Part shown: positions 1-9,159 of the stretch, one piece after another
Layout: the number at the start of each line of letters is the position of its first letter
Position numbering within the stretch: the first letter of the stretch is position 1
NCBI RefSeq assembly: GCF_004327985.1
Contig: NZ_SJDL01000036.1
Coordinates: 1 to 55,576 of the forward strand
Length of the DNA: 55,576 nt
DNA from: Marinobacter halodurans
GTDB lineage: Bacteria; Pseudomonadota; Gammaproteobacteria; Pseudomonadales; Oleiphilaceae
Reading direction: 5' to 3'
The notes under the pieces: model-generated
Databases searched by the model: none
What the model was told of the DNA's origin: nothing
The model's input: only the letters and a program-made list of their open reading frames with translations
Program-made: the position numbers and the translations under genes

Positions 1-124
1 TGCCGTTCGGCTAGTAGTTCCCCTTACCGGGCCCACAGGGGACTTGCACCCCCAAGTCATCCGGCCAGCACCACCTGTACCAGAACAGCGCCCGTCAAGG
101 CGCTACGCGCCATGCCTGGCGCAC
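1..124 (-). mobile_element. Group II intron, 5' end (partial)
   Basis: Read on the minus strand, this stretch starts with GTGCGCC at 124, the usual type of group II intron 5' end. A 6-bp hairpin follows at once (arms 107-112 and 117-122, loop GGCA on the minus strand). Further in is the block GGGGGTGCAAGTCCCC (minus strand, 38-53), typical of intron domain I as I remember it, and then a CTAGCCGAA-type segment near 5-15. The intron continues beyond position 1, so its catalytic domains and any reverse transcriptase/maturase gene are outside the window. It starts just after the T-tract of the terminator at 129-159, the insertion habit of bacterial class C introns. No tRNA or protein gene explains the stretch. 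Family recognition is from memory of sequence style, not from a search. Confidence 0.6.
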
Positions 125-128
125 CAAT

Positions 129-159
129 AAAAAACCCGCCTCGATCCGAGGCGGGTTTT
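129..159 (-). terminator. Rho-independent terminator of the FabH-like gene
   Basis: Perfect 13-bp inverted repeat (131-143 with 147-159, loop 3 nt). On the minus strand it is followed by six T (134-129). It lies 17 bp after the stop codon of the FabH-like gene and directly before the group II intron 5' end. Confidence 0.9.
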
Positions 160-176
160 CACAGCGACCCGCGTGT

Positions 177-1298
177 TCAACGCTTCCGGATCACGACGCT
201 GCCGATCGAATAACCGGCCCCGAAGGAACAGATAACACCCAGGTCACCGCTGTCCAGGTCATCGCGATGCAGGTGGAACGCGATGATCGAACCCGCGGAA
301 CTGGTATTGGCGTACTCATCCAGAATGACCGGCGCTTCCTCGATGGTGGCATCCCGGCCCAGCACCCGCCGCGCGATCAGTTGGTTCATGTTCAGGTTGG
401 CCTGATGCAGCCACATCCGGCGCAGGTCCCCGGGCGCCAGTTCCAGCGCCGCCAGATGGCCCTGGATGGTTTCGGCGACCAGGGGCGAAACCTCCTTGAA
501 CACCTTGCGACCCTGCTGGATAAAGAGCTTGTCCGGCTGGCCGATGCCCTCTTCGGCAGCCCGGTTCAGGAAGCCGAAATTGTTACGGATGTTGTTGGAG
601 AACTGGGTCTTCAGGCGCGTGCCCAGAATGTCGAAGCCCTGTCCGTCGGCCACCCGGTCACTGCGCTCCACCAGGATGGCGGTGCAGGCGTCACCAAAGA
701 TGAAGTGGCTGTCCCGGTCCCGGAAGTTCAGGTGGCCGGAACAGATCTCCGGGCTGATCACCAGTACCGCGTTGGCGGTGCCGTTCTCCACCGCGTTGAC
801 GGCCGCCTGCAAACCGAAGGTCGCCGAGCTGCAGGCCACGTTCATGTCATAGGCAAAGCCGTCGATCCCCAGTGCGGCCTGGACCTCGATGGAAACCGCC
901 GGATACGCCCGCTGCAGGTTCGAACAGGCCACGATGACCGCGTCCACGTCATCGGTGCTGCGACCGGCCTGCTCCAGTGCCTGCCGGGCGGCAACGACGG
1001 ACATGTCGCACTGGACACTGGGCTCGTCGTTGGAGCGCTCGGGAATCCGCGGGCACATGCGCTCGGGGTCCAGGATGCCGTCCTTGTCGATGACATGGCG
1101 GCGCTTGATGCCAGACGCCTTCTCGATGAAGTCCGGTGCCGACGGCAGAAGGGCTTCGCATTCACCGCGTTCGATTTCCCCGGCATGGTCCTGGTTGAAA
1201 CGTTCGACATAGGCGTTGAACGCCTGGACCAGCTCTTCGTTATCGATAAACGCTGGCGGGGTATACAGCCCGGTTCCGCTGATGACGGCTTTGATCAC
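177..1298 (-). CDS. Beta-ketoacyl-ACP synthase III family protein (FabH-like)
   Basis: A 373-residue thiolase-fold condensing enzyme. The catalytic triad of the KAS III family is intact: Cys156 in NVACSSATFG, His298 in WLHQANLN and Asn331 in EYANTSSAGS. FabH enzymes condense acyl-CoA with malonyl-ACP in the cytoplasm to start fatty acid synthesis. The protein is about 50 residues longer than typical FabH, with extra sequence between residues 25 and 90, so it belongs to a longer FabH-like branch and may use another acyl starter. The start is GTG at 1298, chosen because GGAG lies 6 nt upstream. It is a single gene with its own terminator. The family is clear; the exact substrate is not. Confidence 0.88.
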   Translation of the reverse strand: MIKAVISGTGLYTPPAFIDNEELVQAFNAYVERFNQDHAGEIERGECEALLPSAPDFIEKASGIKRRHVIDKDGILDPERMCPRIPERSNDEPSVQCDMSVVAARQALEQAGRSTDDVDAVIVACSNLQRAYPAVSIEVQAALGIDGFAYDMNVACSSATFGLQAAVNAVENGTANAVLVISPEICSGHLNFRDRDSHFIFGDACTAILVERSDRVADGQGFDILGTRLKTQFSNNIRNNFGFLNRAAEEGIGQPDKLFIQQGRKVFKEVSPLVAETIQGHLAALELAPGDLRRMWLHQANLNMNQLIARRVLGRDATIEEAPVILDEYANTSSAGSIIAFHLHRDDLDSGDLGVICSFGAGYSIGSVVIRKR

Positions 1299-1420
1299 GT
1301 GACACTCCAGAATTCAGATGTAATGGCGCCAAGATGTCGTTGCACGAAATAGTAACACACGGAGCCCGTTCTGCAGCCGTAGCGACCCATCACGAACATG
1401 GGGACCATCCGGCAACCGCG

Positions 1421-4400
1421 TCAGGTACTGACCTTCTCCCACTGCCGCTCCAGCCGCTGGACGGATACGGTCATCGCGGTGCCCAGTTGCTGCGCGAAGA
1501 ACGATACCCGATACTCCTCCAGCATCCAGCGATAAAGCTGTAGCTCGGGATCGCTGATGCCCTGCTTTTCGTGCGCCTCAAGACGTTTGGCATAACGGGA
1601 CCAGAGTCCTTCGAATTCGTGCAGGAAGGTCCGTTCCCGGCCCATCTCGCGGGGCATTTTTTCCATGCGCACGTCGACGGCGTCCAGGTAACGCGGAATG
1701 CGCGCCAGCCATTCGCCCGGCGTCGCCACCAGGAACCCCGGATAGACCAGTTGTGAAAGCTGGAACTTCACGTCGGCCATACTGTTGGCCAGCGCCAGCG
1801 GAATCTTGCCCTTGAGCTGTTTCATCAGGCCGTTGTAGCCCTTGAGGATTGCGTGCACCAGTCGGGTCCGCCCTTCCAGGAACGGGATGAAGTCGCCACG
1901 ATGGGCATCGAACACGGCATCAAAGGCCGCTTTATCCCGCGGCAGCGTTTCCCCCAGAAAATGATCGATCACCGATGAGATCAACAGATCATCCCTCAGT
2001 TGCTCCGCCTTGCCGACGGGCGCAAACAGCAGGGCCGCATTCTTAAACTCCGGCAACTTGCGCTCGATGCCTTCCAGCGTGCTGCCAAACCGGTTCACGA
2101 TCAGTCTTGCGACGCCGCGCTCAGTCACCCGCCGGCTCGTAAGCGGGTCCAGGCAACGTATGGGGCGCACCTGACGTCCCAGGTCTTCCAGCGCCGGATA
2201 GACCCGCACGCGCATGCCGCCCTTTTCCGTGTCGACCGAGTCGGGCAACGTGCCGAACGACCAGCGGTCGGCAGGTTCGCTGTCCTGCGAGCGGCCGATC
2301 TCCGGCGCCTGCGACAGGGCTTCCTCGGCCCGCCCCTCCAGGCGGGACTGGATATCGGCCACGTCCCGCCCCTCGGCCAGCTTGCTGCCCTGATCGTCCA
2401 CCACACGGATGTTCATGCGGAGATGAGCCGGCAACTCGATGCCCTGCCAGGCTTCCGGATCGATGCGTACGCCGGTCATCCGGCGCAGTTGCTCCGCCAG
2501 TTTCTCGGTCAGGGGCTCGTTGGAGGGCGTCATGTTGGCCAGCGCCGCATCGACGAAGTCCGGCACCGGCACGAAATTCCGGCGGATCGCCTTGGGCAGG
2601 CCCTTCACCAGGTGAATGCATTTCTCCCGCAGCAAACCGGGCACCAGCCAATCCACCCGGTGGGCCGGCACCTGCTTGAGGGCCATCAGCGGCACCTGCA
2701 ATGTCACGCCGTCGTCCTGGCTGGTGGGTTCGAACTGGTAGCTCAGCGGGTAATGGACGCCTTCCCACTGCAACTCGTCCGGGTATTCGGAGGCCAGACC
2801 CTCGTCCGGGGCACGCTGGAGGATATCCGCCTCCGTCAGCTCAAGGGCCTTGATGTCCTTTGCCGATAACCCTTTCCACCAGCTCTCGAAATGCTGGCCG
2901 CTCACGATCGTGTCCGGCAGGCGCTCGTCGTAGAAGGCGACCAGCGTTTCCTCGTCCACCAGCAGGTCCCGCCGCCGGGATTTGCGCTCCAGGTCCTCGA
3001 CCGTATCCAGCATGTCCCGGTTATGCCGGATGAACGGTGCGCGGGTGCTGTAGTCGCCCTCCACCAACGCCCGCCGGATGAACAACTGACGCGCCTCCAC
3101 GGGGTCGACCTTGGCGTAGCCGATACGCCGGCGCGGCACGATGTCCAGGCCATACAGGCTGACTTTCTCGTAGCCCACGACCTGGGCCCGCTTCCGCTCC
3201 CAGTGAGGCTCGAAGTAATGGCGCTTGACCACATGTTCGGCCAGCGGCTCGACCCACTCCGGCTCAATCCGCGCCAGCATGCGGGCAAAGACCCGGCTGG
3301 TTTCGACGATTTCCGCGGCCACGATCCACTTCGGCGTGGTCTTCGCCACCTTCGAACCGGGGAACAGCATCACCTTGCGGTTACGCGTGGCCAGGTACTC
3401 CCGCTTTTCGTACTTGGTCGCCACCTGCCCCAACAGACCGGAGAGGATCGCCTTGTGCAGGGCCTCATAGCTGGCTGTCCTGTTGTTGACGGGCAGCTTC
3501 TGGTCCCGGCAGAGCAGCGTCAGCTGGCGATGGACGTCCCGCCATTCCCGCATCCGCATATAGGACAGGTACGACTTCTGACACAGCCGGCGCAACTGAT
3601 TCTGGGACAGTTCCTGGCGCTGCTCCTCATAGAACGTCCAGATATTGAGCAGCGTGACGAAATCGGATTCCTTGTCGTTGAACGGCGCGTGGGCCTGGTC
3701 GGCAGCCTGCTGTTTGTCCTGCGGGCGTTCGCGGGGATCCTGCACACTGAGCCCCGCGATCACCACCAGCACCTCGGCCAGGCTGCCGTGTTCGGCACCC
3801 GCCACCAGCATCCGCGCCAGCCTCGGGTCCACCGGCAGGCGCGCCATGGTGCGGCCCAGTTTGGTCAAATGACGCTTCGGACTGACCGCCCCCAGCTCCT
3901 CCAACAGCTTGTAACCGTCGTTCACCAACCGGTTGTCCGGCGCCTCCAGGAACGGGAAGTTGCGGATATCGCCAAGGCCGGACACTGCCATCTGCAGGAT
4001 GACGGAAGCCAGGTTGGTGCGCAGGATCTCCGGATCGGTGTATTCCGGCCGGCTGAGGAAATCGGCCTCATCGTAGAGCCGGAAACAGATACCGGGCGCC
4101 ACCCGGCCGCAGCGTCCCTTGCGCTGGTTGGCGCTGGCCTGGGAGATGGGTTCGACCGGCAGGCGCTGGATCTTCGAGCGCACGCTGTAGCGGCTGATCC
4201 GGGCGACGCCGGTGTCAATCACATAGCGGATGCCGGGCACCGTCAGCGACGTTTCCGCGACGTTGGTGGACAGCACGATCCGGCGGCCGGCGTGCCCCTG
4301 GAAAATCCGGTTCTGTTCGCGGGCACTCAGCCGGGAATACAGCGGCAGGACTTCGGTATGACGCAGCTCGGCATGGCGCAGGGCCTTGCTCATCTCGCGG

Positions 4401-5335
4401 ATTTCGCGCTCGCCGGGCAGGAACACCAGGACATCGCCGGGACGCTGGCCGCTGCTGCGCTCGTGGGCCTCGATTTCCTCCAACGCTTCCACCACGCCAT
4501 CGGACCAGCCCTGATCCTTGTCATCGTCCTCACCCACCAGCGGCCGGTAGCGGACTTCCACGGGATACGTCCGTCCGGACACCTCGATCACCGGCGCATC
4601 GCTGAAGAACGCGCTGAAGCGATCCACCTCGATGGTCGCCGAGGTGATGATGACCTTGAGATCGGGCCGCCTGGGCAGCAGGTTGCGCAGGTAACCCAGC
4701 AGGAAGTCGATGTTCAGGCTGCGCTCGTGGGCTTCATCGATGATCAGCGTGTCGTAGCGATCCAGGAAGCGATCGTGCTGGATCTCCGACAGCAGGATGC
4801 CGTCCGTCATTACCTTGATCAGCGAATCGGCACTGGTGTTGTCGGTAAAGCGGACCTGGTAGCCCACGCGCCGGCCGACCGGCTCACCGATTTCCTCGGC
4901 GATGCGGGACGACACACTGCGTGCGGCAATCCGCCGGGGCTGGGTGTGGCCGATCAGACCTCGTGTGCCACGGCCGGCCTCCAGGCAGATCTTGGGAATC
5001 TGGGTGGTCTTGCCCGAGCCGGTTTCCCCGGCGACGATCACCACCTGATGGTCGTCCAGTGCCTGCCGAATGTCCGCCACCCGCTCGGCCACCGGGAGTT
5101 CCGCCGGATATTCGATGCGCGGCCGCAGATCGACGCGGCGCTGGTAATCGGCCTCACCCTCATCCAGCCAGCGGCATATCTTCGCGCGCTCCGCCTCACC
5201 CGGGCGCCCCTTGCTTCGGGCCAACTGTTTTTTGATCCGCGCGACGTACCGCTGCGGCATGGCCGCAAAACGGGCTTCCAGCGCGGATCCAGACGGGATT
5301 TCGGTGGTGGGGTCGGGGCTGATCGTCTTGCTCAT
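1421..5335 (-). CDS. hrpA: ATP-dependent RNA helicase HrpA
   Basis: A DEAH-box RNA helicase of 1304 residues, close to E. coli HrpA (about 1300). Walker A GETGSGKT lies near residue 105 and the DEAH box (IIDEAHERS) near 200. The helicase core is followed by the HA2/OB-fold region and the long C-terminal domain (DUF3418) characteristic of HrpA rather than HrpB. In E. coli HrpA acts on mRNA and on stalled ribosomes. I place the start at the ATG at 5335, preceded by a modest AGG. A GTG at 5380 would add 15 residues but has no visible ribosome binding site. It lies between the FabH-like gene and fadD as an independent unit. Confidence 0.95.
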   Translation of the reverse strand: MSKTISPDPTTEIPSGSALEARFAAMPQRYVARIKKQLARSKGRPGEAERAKICRWLDEGEADYQRRVDLRPRIEYPAELPVAERVADIRQALDDHQVVIVAGETGSGKTTQIPKICLEAGRGTRGLIGHTQPRRIAARSVSSRIAEEIGEPVGRRVGYQVRFTDNTSADSLIKVMTDGILLSEIQHDRFLDRYDTLIIDEAHERSLNIDFLLGYLRNLLPRRPDLKVIITSATIEVDRFSAFFSDAPVIEVSGRTYPVEVRYRPLVGEDDDKDQGWSDGVVEALEEIEAHERSSGQRPGDVLVFLPGEREIREMSKALRHAELRHTEVLPLYSRLSAREQNRIFQGHAGRRIVLSTNVAETSLTVPGIRYVIDTGVARISRYSVRSKIQRLPVEPISQASANQRKGRCGRVAPGICFRLYDEADFLSRPEYTDPEILRTNLASVILQMAVSGLGDIRNFPFLEAPDNRLVNDGYKLLEELGAVSPKRHLTKLGRTMARLPVDPRLARMLVAGAEHGSLAEVLVVIAGLSVQDPRERPQDKQQAADQAHAPFNDKESDFVTLLNIWTFYEEQRQELSQNQLRRLCQKSYLSYMRMREWRDVHRQLTLLCRDQKLPVNNRTASYEALHKAILSGLLGQVATKYEKREYLATRNRKVMLFPGSKVAKTTPKWIVAAEIVETSRVFARMLARIEPEWVEPLAEHVVKRHYFEPHWERKRAQVVGYEKVSLYGLDIVPRRRIGYAKVDPVEARQLFIRRALVEGDYSTRAPFIRHNRDMLDTVEDLERKSRRRDLLVDEETLVAFYDERLPDTIVSGQHFESWWKGLSAKDIKALELTEADILQRAPDEGLASEYPDELQWEGVHYPLSYQFEPTSQDDGVTLQVPLMALKQVPAHRVDWLVPGLLREKCIHLVKGLPKAIRRNFVPVPDFVDAALANMTPSNEPLTEKLAEQLRRMTGVRIDPEAWQGIELPAHLRMNIRVVDDQGSKLAEGRDVADIQSRLEGRAEEALSQAPEIGRSQDSEPADRWSFGTLPDSVDTEKGGMRVRVYPALEDLGRQVRPIRCLDPLTSRRVTERGVARLIVNRFGSTLEGIERKLPEFKNAALLFAPVGKAEQLRDDLLISSVIDHFLGETLPRDKAAFDAVFDAHRGDFIPFLEGRTRLVHAILKGYNGLMKQLKGKIPLALANSMADVKFQLSQLVYPGFLVATPGEWLARIPRYLDAVDVRMEKMPREMGRERTFLHEFEGLWSRYAKRLEAHEKQGISDPELQLYRWMLEEYRVSFFAQQLGTAMTVSVQRLERQWEKVST

Positions 5336-5415
5336 TGAACCTGCGGGTTTCGGATTGGAACGATTAAAATCTGGGGACACGATAACAGATCCGGAAAAAA
5401 AGCGGCCTCACCAAC

Positions 5416-5452
5416 AAAAAACCCTGTCGCCGGCCGGGCCGGGACAGGGTTT
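5416..5452 (-). terminator. Rho-independent terminator of fadD
   Basis: Inverted repeat AAACCCTGTC (5419-5428) with GACAGGGTTT (5443-5452), enclosing a GC-rich loop. On the minus strand it ends in TTTTTTG. It lies 18 bp downstream of the fadD stop codon. Confidence 0.9.
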
Positions 5453-5469
5453 CGTCTCCCGCGGGACAC

Positions 5470-7146
5470 TTACTCCGCGGTCGCCTCGTCGCGCAGTTCA
5501 CGGCGCAGGATCTTGCCGACGTTGGTTTTCGGCAGCTCATCGCGGAACTCGAAGAACTTCGGCACCTTGTAGGCCGTCAGACGCTCGCGGCAGAACTCCT
5601 TCAGCTCGGACTCCTTGAGATCCGGTGACTTGCTGACCAGGAACACCTTCACGGCCTCACCGCTCTTCTCGTCAGCTACGCCAACGGCGGCGCACTCGAC
5701 CACCTGCGGGTGGCTGGACACCACGTCCTCGATTTCATTCGGGAAGACGTTGAAGCCGGACACAATGATCATGTCCTTCTTGCGGTCCACGATGCGGATG
5801 TAGCCGTCTTCCTGGATCAGCGCGATGTCGCCACTGCGATAGTAACCGTCCTCGGTGAACGACTTCTTGGTCTCTTCCGGACGCTGCCAGTAGCCCTTCA
5901 TCACCTGCGGACCTTTCACGCAGAGTTCACCCGGCTCACCGATCGGCGTCCCGTTGCCCTCTTCGTCGATGGTCTTGATCTGGGTGGCGCAGATCGGCAG
6001 GCCGATGGTACCCAGCTGGATTGCACTCGGCGGGTTGAAGGTGACGACCGGGGATGTCTCGGTCATGCCGTAGCCTTCGGTGATTTCACAGCCGGTGACC
6101 TGCTTCCACAGTTTGGCGGTGGAGCTGGTCAGCGCCATACCGCCGGACGCGGTCATTTTCAGGGCGCTGAAGTCCAGGTTCTTGAAATCCTCGTTGTTGC
6201 ACAGGGCGACGAACAGCGTGTTCAGACCCAGGAACGAGGTGAACTTGTAGTTCTTGATCTCCTTCACGAAACCGGCAATGTCGCGCGGGTTCGGAATGAG
6301 CACACTGTGGGCACCGGATTCCAGCATGATGCCGCAGTTCAGCGTGAAGGAGTAGATGTGGTAGAGCGGCAGCGGCGCGATGACAATCTCTTTGCCCTCT
6401 TCCACGTTGTCTTCCATCATCGGGCGGGTCTGCAGCAGGTTGGCGACCAGGTTGCCCTGGGTCAGCATCGCGCCCTTGGCCACACCCGTGGTGCCGCCGG
6501 TGTACTGCAGCACGGCAATGTCGTCACGCTTGACGGCGACCGGTGTCAGCTTGCACCTGGCGCCGGCACTCAGCACCTTGGGCAGGCTGTGGGCATTGGG
6601 CAGGTTGTATTCCGGCACCATCTTCTTCAGGTACCTGACCGCCGCGTTCATCAGCGTGCGCTTGAGCGGCTTATGCATGTCCGCGACTTCGGTAATGATG
6701 ACATGCTCGATGCCCGTATGCGGCAGGACTTTCTCGACCTTGTCCGCCATGTTGGCCAGCACCACCAGCGCCTTGGCACCGGAATCGTTGAACTGGTGCT
6801 CCATCTCGCGCTCGGTATACAGCGGGTTGGTGTTGACGACGATCAGGCCGGCCCGCATGGCACCAAACACCGCAACCGGGTACTGGGTCACGTTCGGCAT
6901 CTGCATGGCGATACGGTCGCCGGGCTTGAGATTGGTCTTGTTCTGGATCCAGGCGGCAAAATTGCGGGACTGGGTATCGAGATCACGGTAAGTCAGCGTA
7001 ACGCCAACGGCACTGAAAGCAGGGCGATCGGCAAATTTCTTGACGGCCGTCTCGAGCACGTCGAGCATGCTTTCATATTTGTTCAGATCGATCTCGTTCT
7101 TGACCCCGGGCGGGTATTTATCCTGGTAGAACTGCTCCAAATCCAT
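5470..7146 (-). CDS. fadD: Long-chain fatty acid-CoA ligase (FadD)
   Basis: A 558-residue acyl-AMP-forming synthetase of the ANL superfamily that activates free fatty acids to acyl-CoA for beta-oxidation at the inner membrane face. The ATP/AMP signature YTGGTTGVAKGAM starts at residue 215. The A5 motif EGYGMTETSP and the hinge and C-terminal region (YYRSGDIA, VDRKKDMIIVSGFNVFPNEIED) are intact. The length matches E. coli FadD (561). The start is the ATG at 7146, with AGGAG 8 nt upstream; an in-frame start 24 bp further up lacks such a site. The gene is followed by a strong terminator. Divergent from it is an alpha/beta hydrolase that could release fatty acids for this enzyme; that link is inference. 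Confidence 0.95.
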   Translation of the reverse strand: MDLEQFYQDKYPPGVKNEIDLNKYESMLDVLETAVKKFADRPAFSAVGVTLTYRDLDTQSRNFAAWIQNKTNLKPGDRIAMQMPNVTQYPVAVFGAMRAGLIVVNTNPLYTEREMEHQFNDSGAKALVVLANMADKVEKVLPHTGIEHVIITEVADMHKPLKRTLMNAAVRYLKKMVPEYNLPNAHSLPKVLSAGARCKLTPVAVKRDDIAVLQYTGGTTGVAKGAMLTQGNLVANLLQTRPMMEDNVEEGKEIVIAPLPLYHIYSFTLNCGIMLESGAHSVLIPNPRDIAGFVKEIKNYKFTSFLGLNTLFVALCNNEDFKNLDFSALKMTASGGMALTSSTAKLWKQVTGCEITEGYGMTETSPVVTFNPPSAIQLGTIGLPICATQIKTIDEEGNGTPIGEPGELCVKGPQVMKGYWQRPEETKKSFTEDGYYRSGDIALIQEDGYIRIVDRKKDMIIVSGFNVFPNEIEDVVSSHPQVVECAAVGVADEKSGEAVKVFLVSKSPDLKESELKEFCRERLTAYKVPKFFEFRDELPKTNVGKILRRELRDEATAE

Positions 7147-7594
7147 CACACCATCTCCTGTGTATTGCAATTATGCTTGTAGTGACTGAGGCGTCTTCTT
7201 CTTTGTGTCTGTGTTTTCGATTTCTGCCTGTTCGTGGTCATTGTGCGGTGGTGTTGCACGCTGGCTGCGGTTCTTTTTAATCGGCGCCCCGGCGCTGTTC
7301 CGGGGGGCACCGTTGCGACACAGTCCAAGCCCGTTAAGGCACCACCACGCCCGGGTCTGGCGGTTGGCCGTCAGACTTTGCGGGGAGGCGCCTTAACCCA
7401 CAAAAAGTGACGAGAGAATACCAGTTTTCAATGAAATGAGGTAGACGGCACAGACATCGTCGCAAAAGCCTGTCCCGACAGGCACCGCCTGGAAAATTCG
7501 AGAGATGGCGCACACATTTTGTGCTCTGGACTGTATCGTTGAAATGTACACTCACTACTTGACGTCCATCATTCACAGATTGCAGGAAGCACCC
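7147..7594. other. Divergent intergenic region fadD / hydrolase
   Basis: About 450 bp without a convincing gene. It must contain both divergent promoters, but I see no hexamer pair good enough to call, nor a clear PsrA- or FadR-type operator. It holds the nested palindrome at 7333-7397 and a second GC-rich imperfect hairpin near 7286-7308. Confidence 0.5.
7333..7397. repeat. Nested 65-bp palindromic element
   Basis: The outer arms GTTAAGGC (7333-7340) and GCCTTAAC (7390-7397) are perfect inverted repeats. Inside them is a second hairpin, GTCTGGCGG (7355-7363) with CCGTCAGAC (7368-7376), loop TTGG, which pairs fully in plus-strand RNA with one G-U pair. It could be a REP-like element or a structured leader. 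No second copy was seen in the window. Confidence 0.5.
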
Positions 7595-8605
7595 GTGCCC
7601 CAATCCAACACCGCGCCTTCGCCCCAGGCTCCGGCAACGGCGTTTCCCGACGAGCCTTTTGTCCAGACAGACCTGCCAGCGGCCGACGGTCACCGGGTTC
7701 CGGTCTATGTCTGGCGTGCCCGGGCGCCCCGCGCCGTCATTCATATCGCCCACGGCATGGCGGAGCACGCGCAACGCTACCGGTATCTTGCCCGGGATAT
7801 GGTTCAACAGGGCTATACCGTGGTGGCGCACGATCACCGGGGGCACGGCCCCGCCACGCCGGATGACGAACTGGGCCACTTCGCCGACGACAACGGTTGG
7901 CAGCGGGTGATGGAAGACCTCGGGCAGGTCCAAAGCTGGATACGGGATACCTTCGCCGATCTGCCCTGCTATCTGCTGGGCCACAGTATGGGGTCGTTCA
8001 TTGCCCAAAGCTACCTCACCACGGCGAAGGAGATCGAGTGGCCCGCGGGGCTGATCCTGTCCGGCTCCAATCGGGATTCGCGCCTCAAGCTCCAGGCGCT
8101 GCGACTGATCGTGGCCCTGGCGGCCCGTTTCCAGGGCCGGCACCAGTCGAGTACGCTGGTCCATGCCCTGACATTCGGGGCTTTCGCCAAACAGGTGCCC
8201 CATGCCAATACCGACTTCGACTGGCTCAGCACCGATGAAGCCGCCGTGAAAGCCTACATGAGCGACCCGCATTGCGGTTTTGACTGTACCAATCAGCTCT
8301 GGAGTGACCTGGGCAGCGGCCTTGCCGGCTTGCTGAAAAGGGGCCGCCTGCAGCGCATTCCCGCCCGGCTGCCGATCCTGATCCTGTCCGGCGCGCAGGA
8401 CCCCGTCGGCGAGTTCGGCCGGGGCACCCGCAGACTGGCCAGTGCGTACCGGGCATCGGGCCATACCGACGTTACCTCCCTGGTCTTCGAGGGCATGCGC
8501 CATGAACCCTTCAACGAACGCAATCGTTCCGAAGTGCTGGACCGCCTCCTGGCATGGCTTGCCCGGCAGCGGCCGACTCCGCATAATCCACAAACGACTC
8601 AATGA
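7595..8605 (+). CDS. Alpha/beta hydrolase, lysophospholipase / monoacylglycerol lipase type
   Basis: A serine hydrolase with an alpha/beta fold. The nucleophile is Ser131 in LLGHSMGS, the probable acid is the Asp of GAQDPVG and the His is in GMRHEPFN near the C-terminus. The HGMAEHAQRY segment after beta-3 and the DHRGHG block are typical of the PldB/monoglyceride lipase family (Hydrolase_4), which releases fatty acids from lysophospholipids or monoacylglycerols. I chose the GTG at 7595 (336 residues) because AGGAA lies 6 nt before it. Upstream in-frame ATGs at 7505 and 7544 would add a short extension without a good ribosome binding site. No signal peptide is evident. It is divergent from fadD and followed by a MaoC hydratase. 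The exact substrate cannot be told. Confidence 0.85.
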   Translation: MPQSNTAPSPQAPATAFPDEPFVQTDLPAADGHRVPVYVWRARAPRAVIHIAHGMAEHAQRYRYLARDMVQQGYTVVAHDHRGHGPATPDDELGHFADDNGWQRVMEDLGQVQSWIRDTFADLPCYLLGHSMGSFIAQSYLTTAKEIEWPAGLILSGSNRDSRLKLQALRLIVALAARFQGRHQSSTLVHALTFGAFAKQVPHANTDFDWLSTDEAAVKAYMSDPHCGFDCTNQLWSDLGSGLAGLLKRGRLQRIPARLPILILSGAQDPVGEFGRGTRRLASAYRASGHTDVTSLVFEGMRHEPFNERNRSEVLDRLLAWLARQRPTPHNPQTTQ

Positions 8606-8677
8606 GAACTGGCAAAGCAGTCGCGCGCTGACGTATGGAACGTCATCGATAAAGGGAGCCTCTCAGGACAGAGACAC

Positions 8678-9148
8678 ATGGATAATCTGGAAAACATCGT
8701 CTATGACGATCTGAATGTCGGCGATACCGCCTCCTACACCCGCTCGCTGACGGAAGAGGAACTGATCCTCTTTGCGGCGGTTTCGGGCGACGTCAACCCG
8801 GTCCATCTGGATCCGGCCTTCGCCGCCAACAGTATGTTCAAGGAACGGATTGCCCACGGCATGTGGAGCGGTTCATTGATCTCCGCCGCACTGGCGACCG
8901 TGATGCCCGGCCCAGGCACCATTTACCTGGAGCAGAGCCTCAACTTCAAGCGCCCGGTCAAACTCGACGACACCCTCACCGTAAAGCTCACGGTGGCCAG
9001 CAAGGACCGACGGAACCGGGTCACGATCGACTGCGTGGTCACCAACCAGCGGAACGAGGAGGTGGTCGTTGGCGAAGCCAAGGTCATCGCCCCGACCGAG
9101 AAGATGTCGTTACCCAAGCCACAGCTGCCGCGTATCACCATCCGCTGA
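8678..9148 (+). CDS. MaoC-like (R)-specific enoyl-CoA hydratase
   Basis: A 156-residue single hot-dog domain. The hydratase-2 motif appears as SGDVNPVHLD (residues 36-45) with the catalytic Asp and His in place, followed by RIAHGMWSGSLIS. Small MaoC/PhaJ proteins hydrate trans-2-enoyl-CoA to (R)-3-hydroxyacyl-CoA and can feed polyhydroxyalkanoate or fatty acid pathways. It lies 72 bp after the hydrolase on the same strand, so co-transcription is plausible. It is convergent with the AgmX/TonB-like gene, whose stop codon lies only 11 bp away. It could instead be a related hot-dog hydratase of another pathway. Confidence 0.85.
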   Translation: MDNLENIVYDDLNVGDTASYTRSLTEEELILFAAVSGDVNPVHLDPAFAANSMFKERIAHGMWSGSLISAALATVMPGPGTIYLEQSLNFKRPVKLDDTLTVKLTVASKDRRNRVTIDCVVTNQRNEEVVVGEAKVIAPTEKMSLPKPQLPRITIR

Positions 9149-9159
9149 GCGCCGGGCCG

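Noticed and set aside
1-124. tRNA or tmRNA reading of the left end
   Set aside because: An ACCA near 123-126 suggested an RNA 3' end, but no cloverleaf forms on either strand; the minus-strand group II intron pattern fits better.
2891-5338. 815-codon plus-strand open frame opposite hrpA
   Set aside because: A GC-driven shadow of the helicase gene; low-complexity His/Arg/Gln-rich translation without domains. The same applies to 267-1352, 5710-7182, 30333-32183 and 49237-51663.
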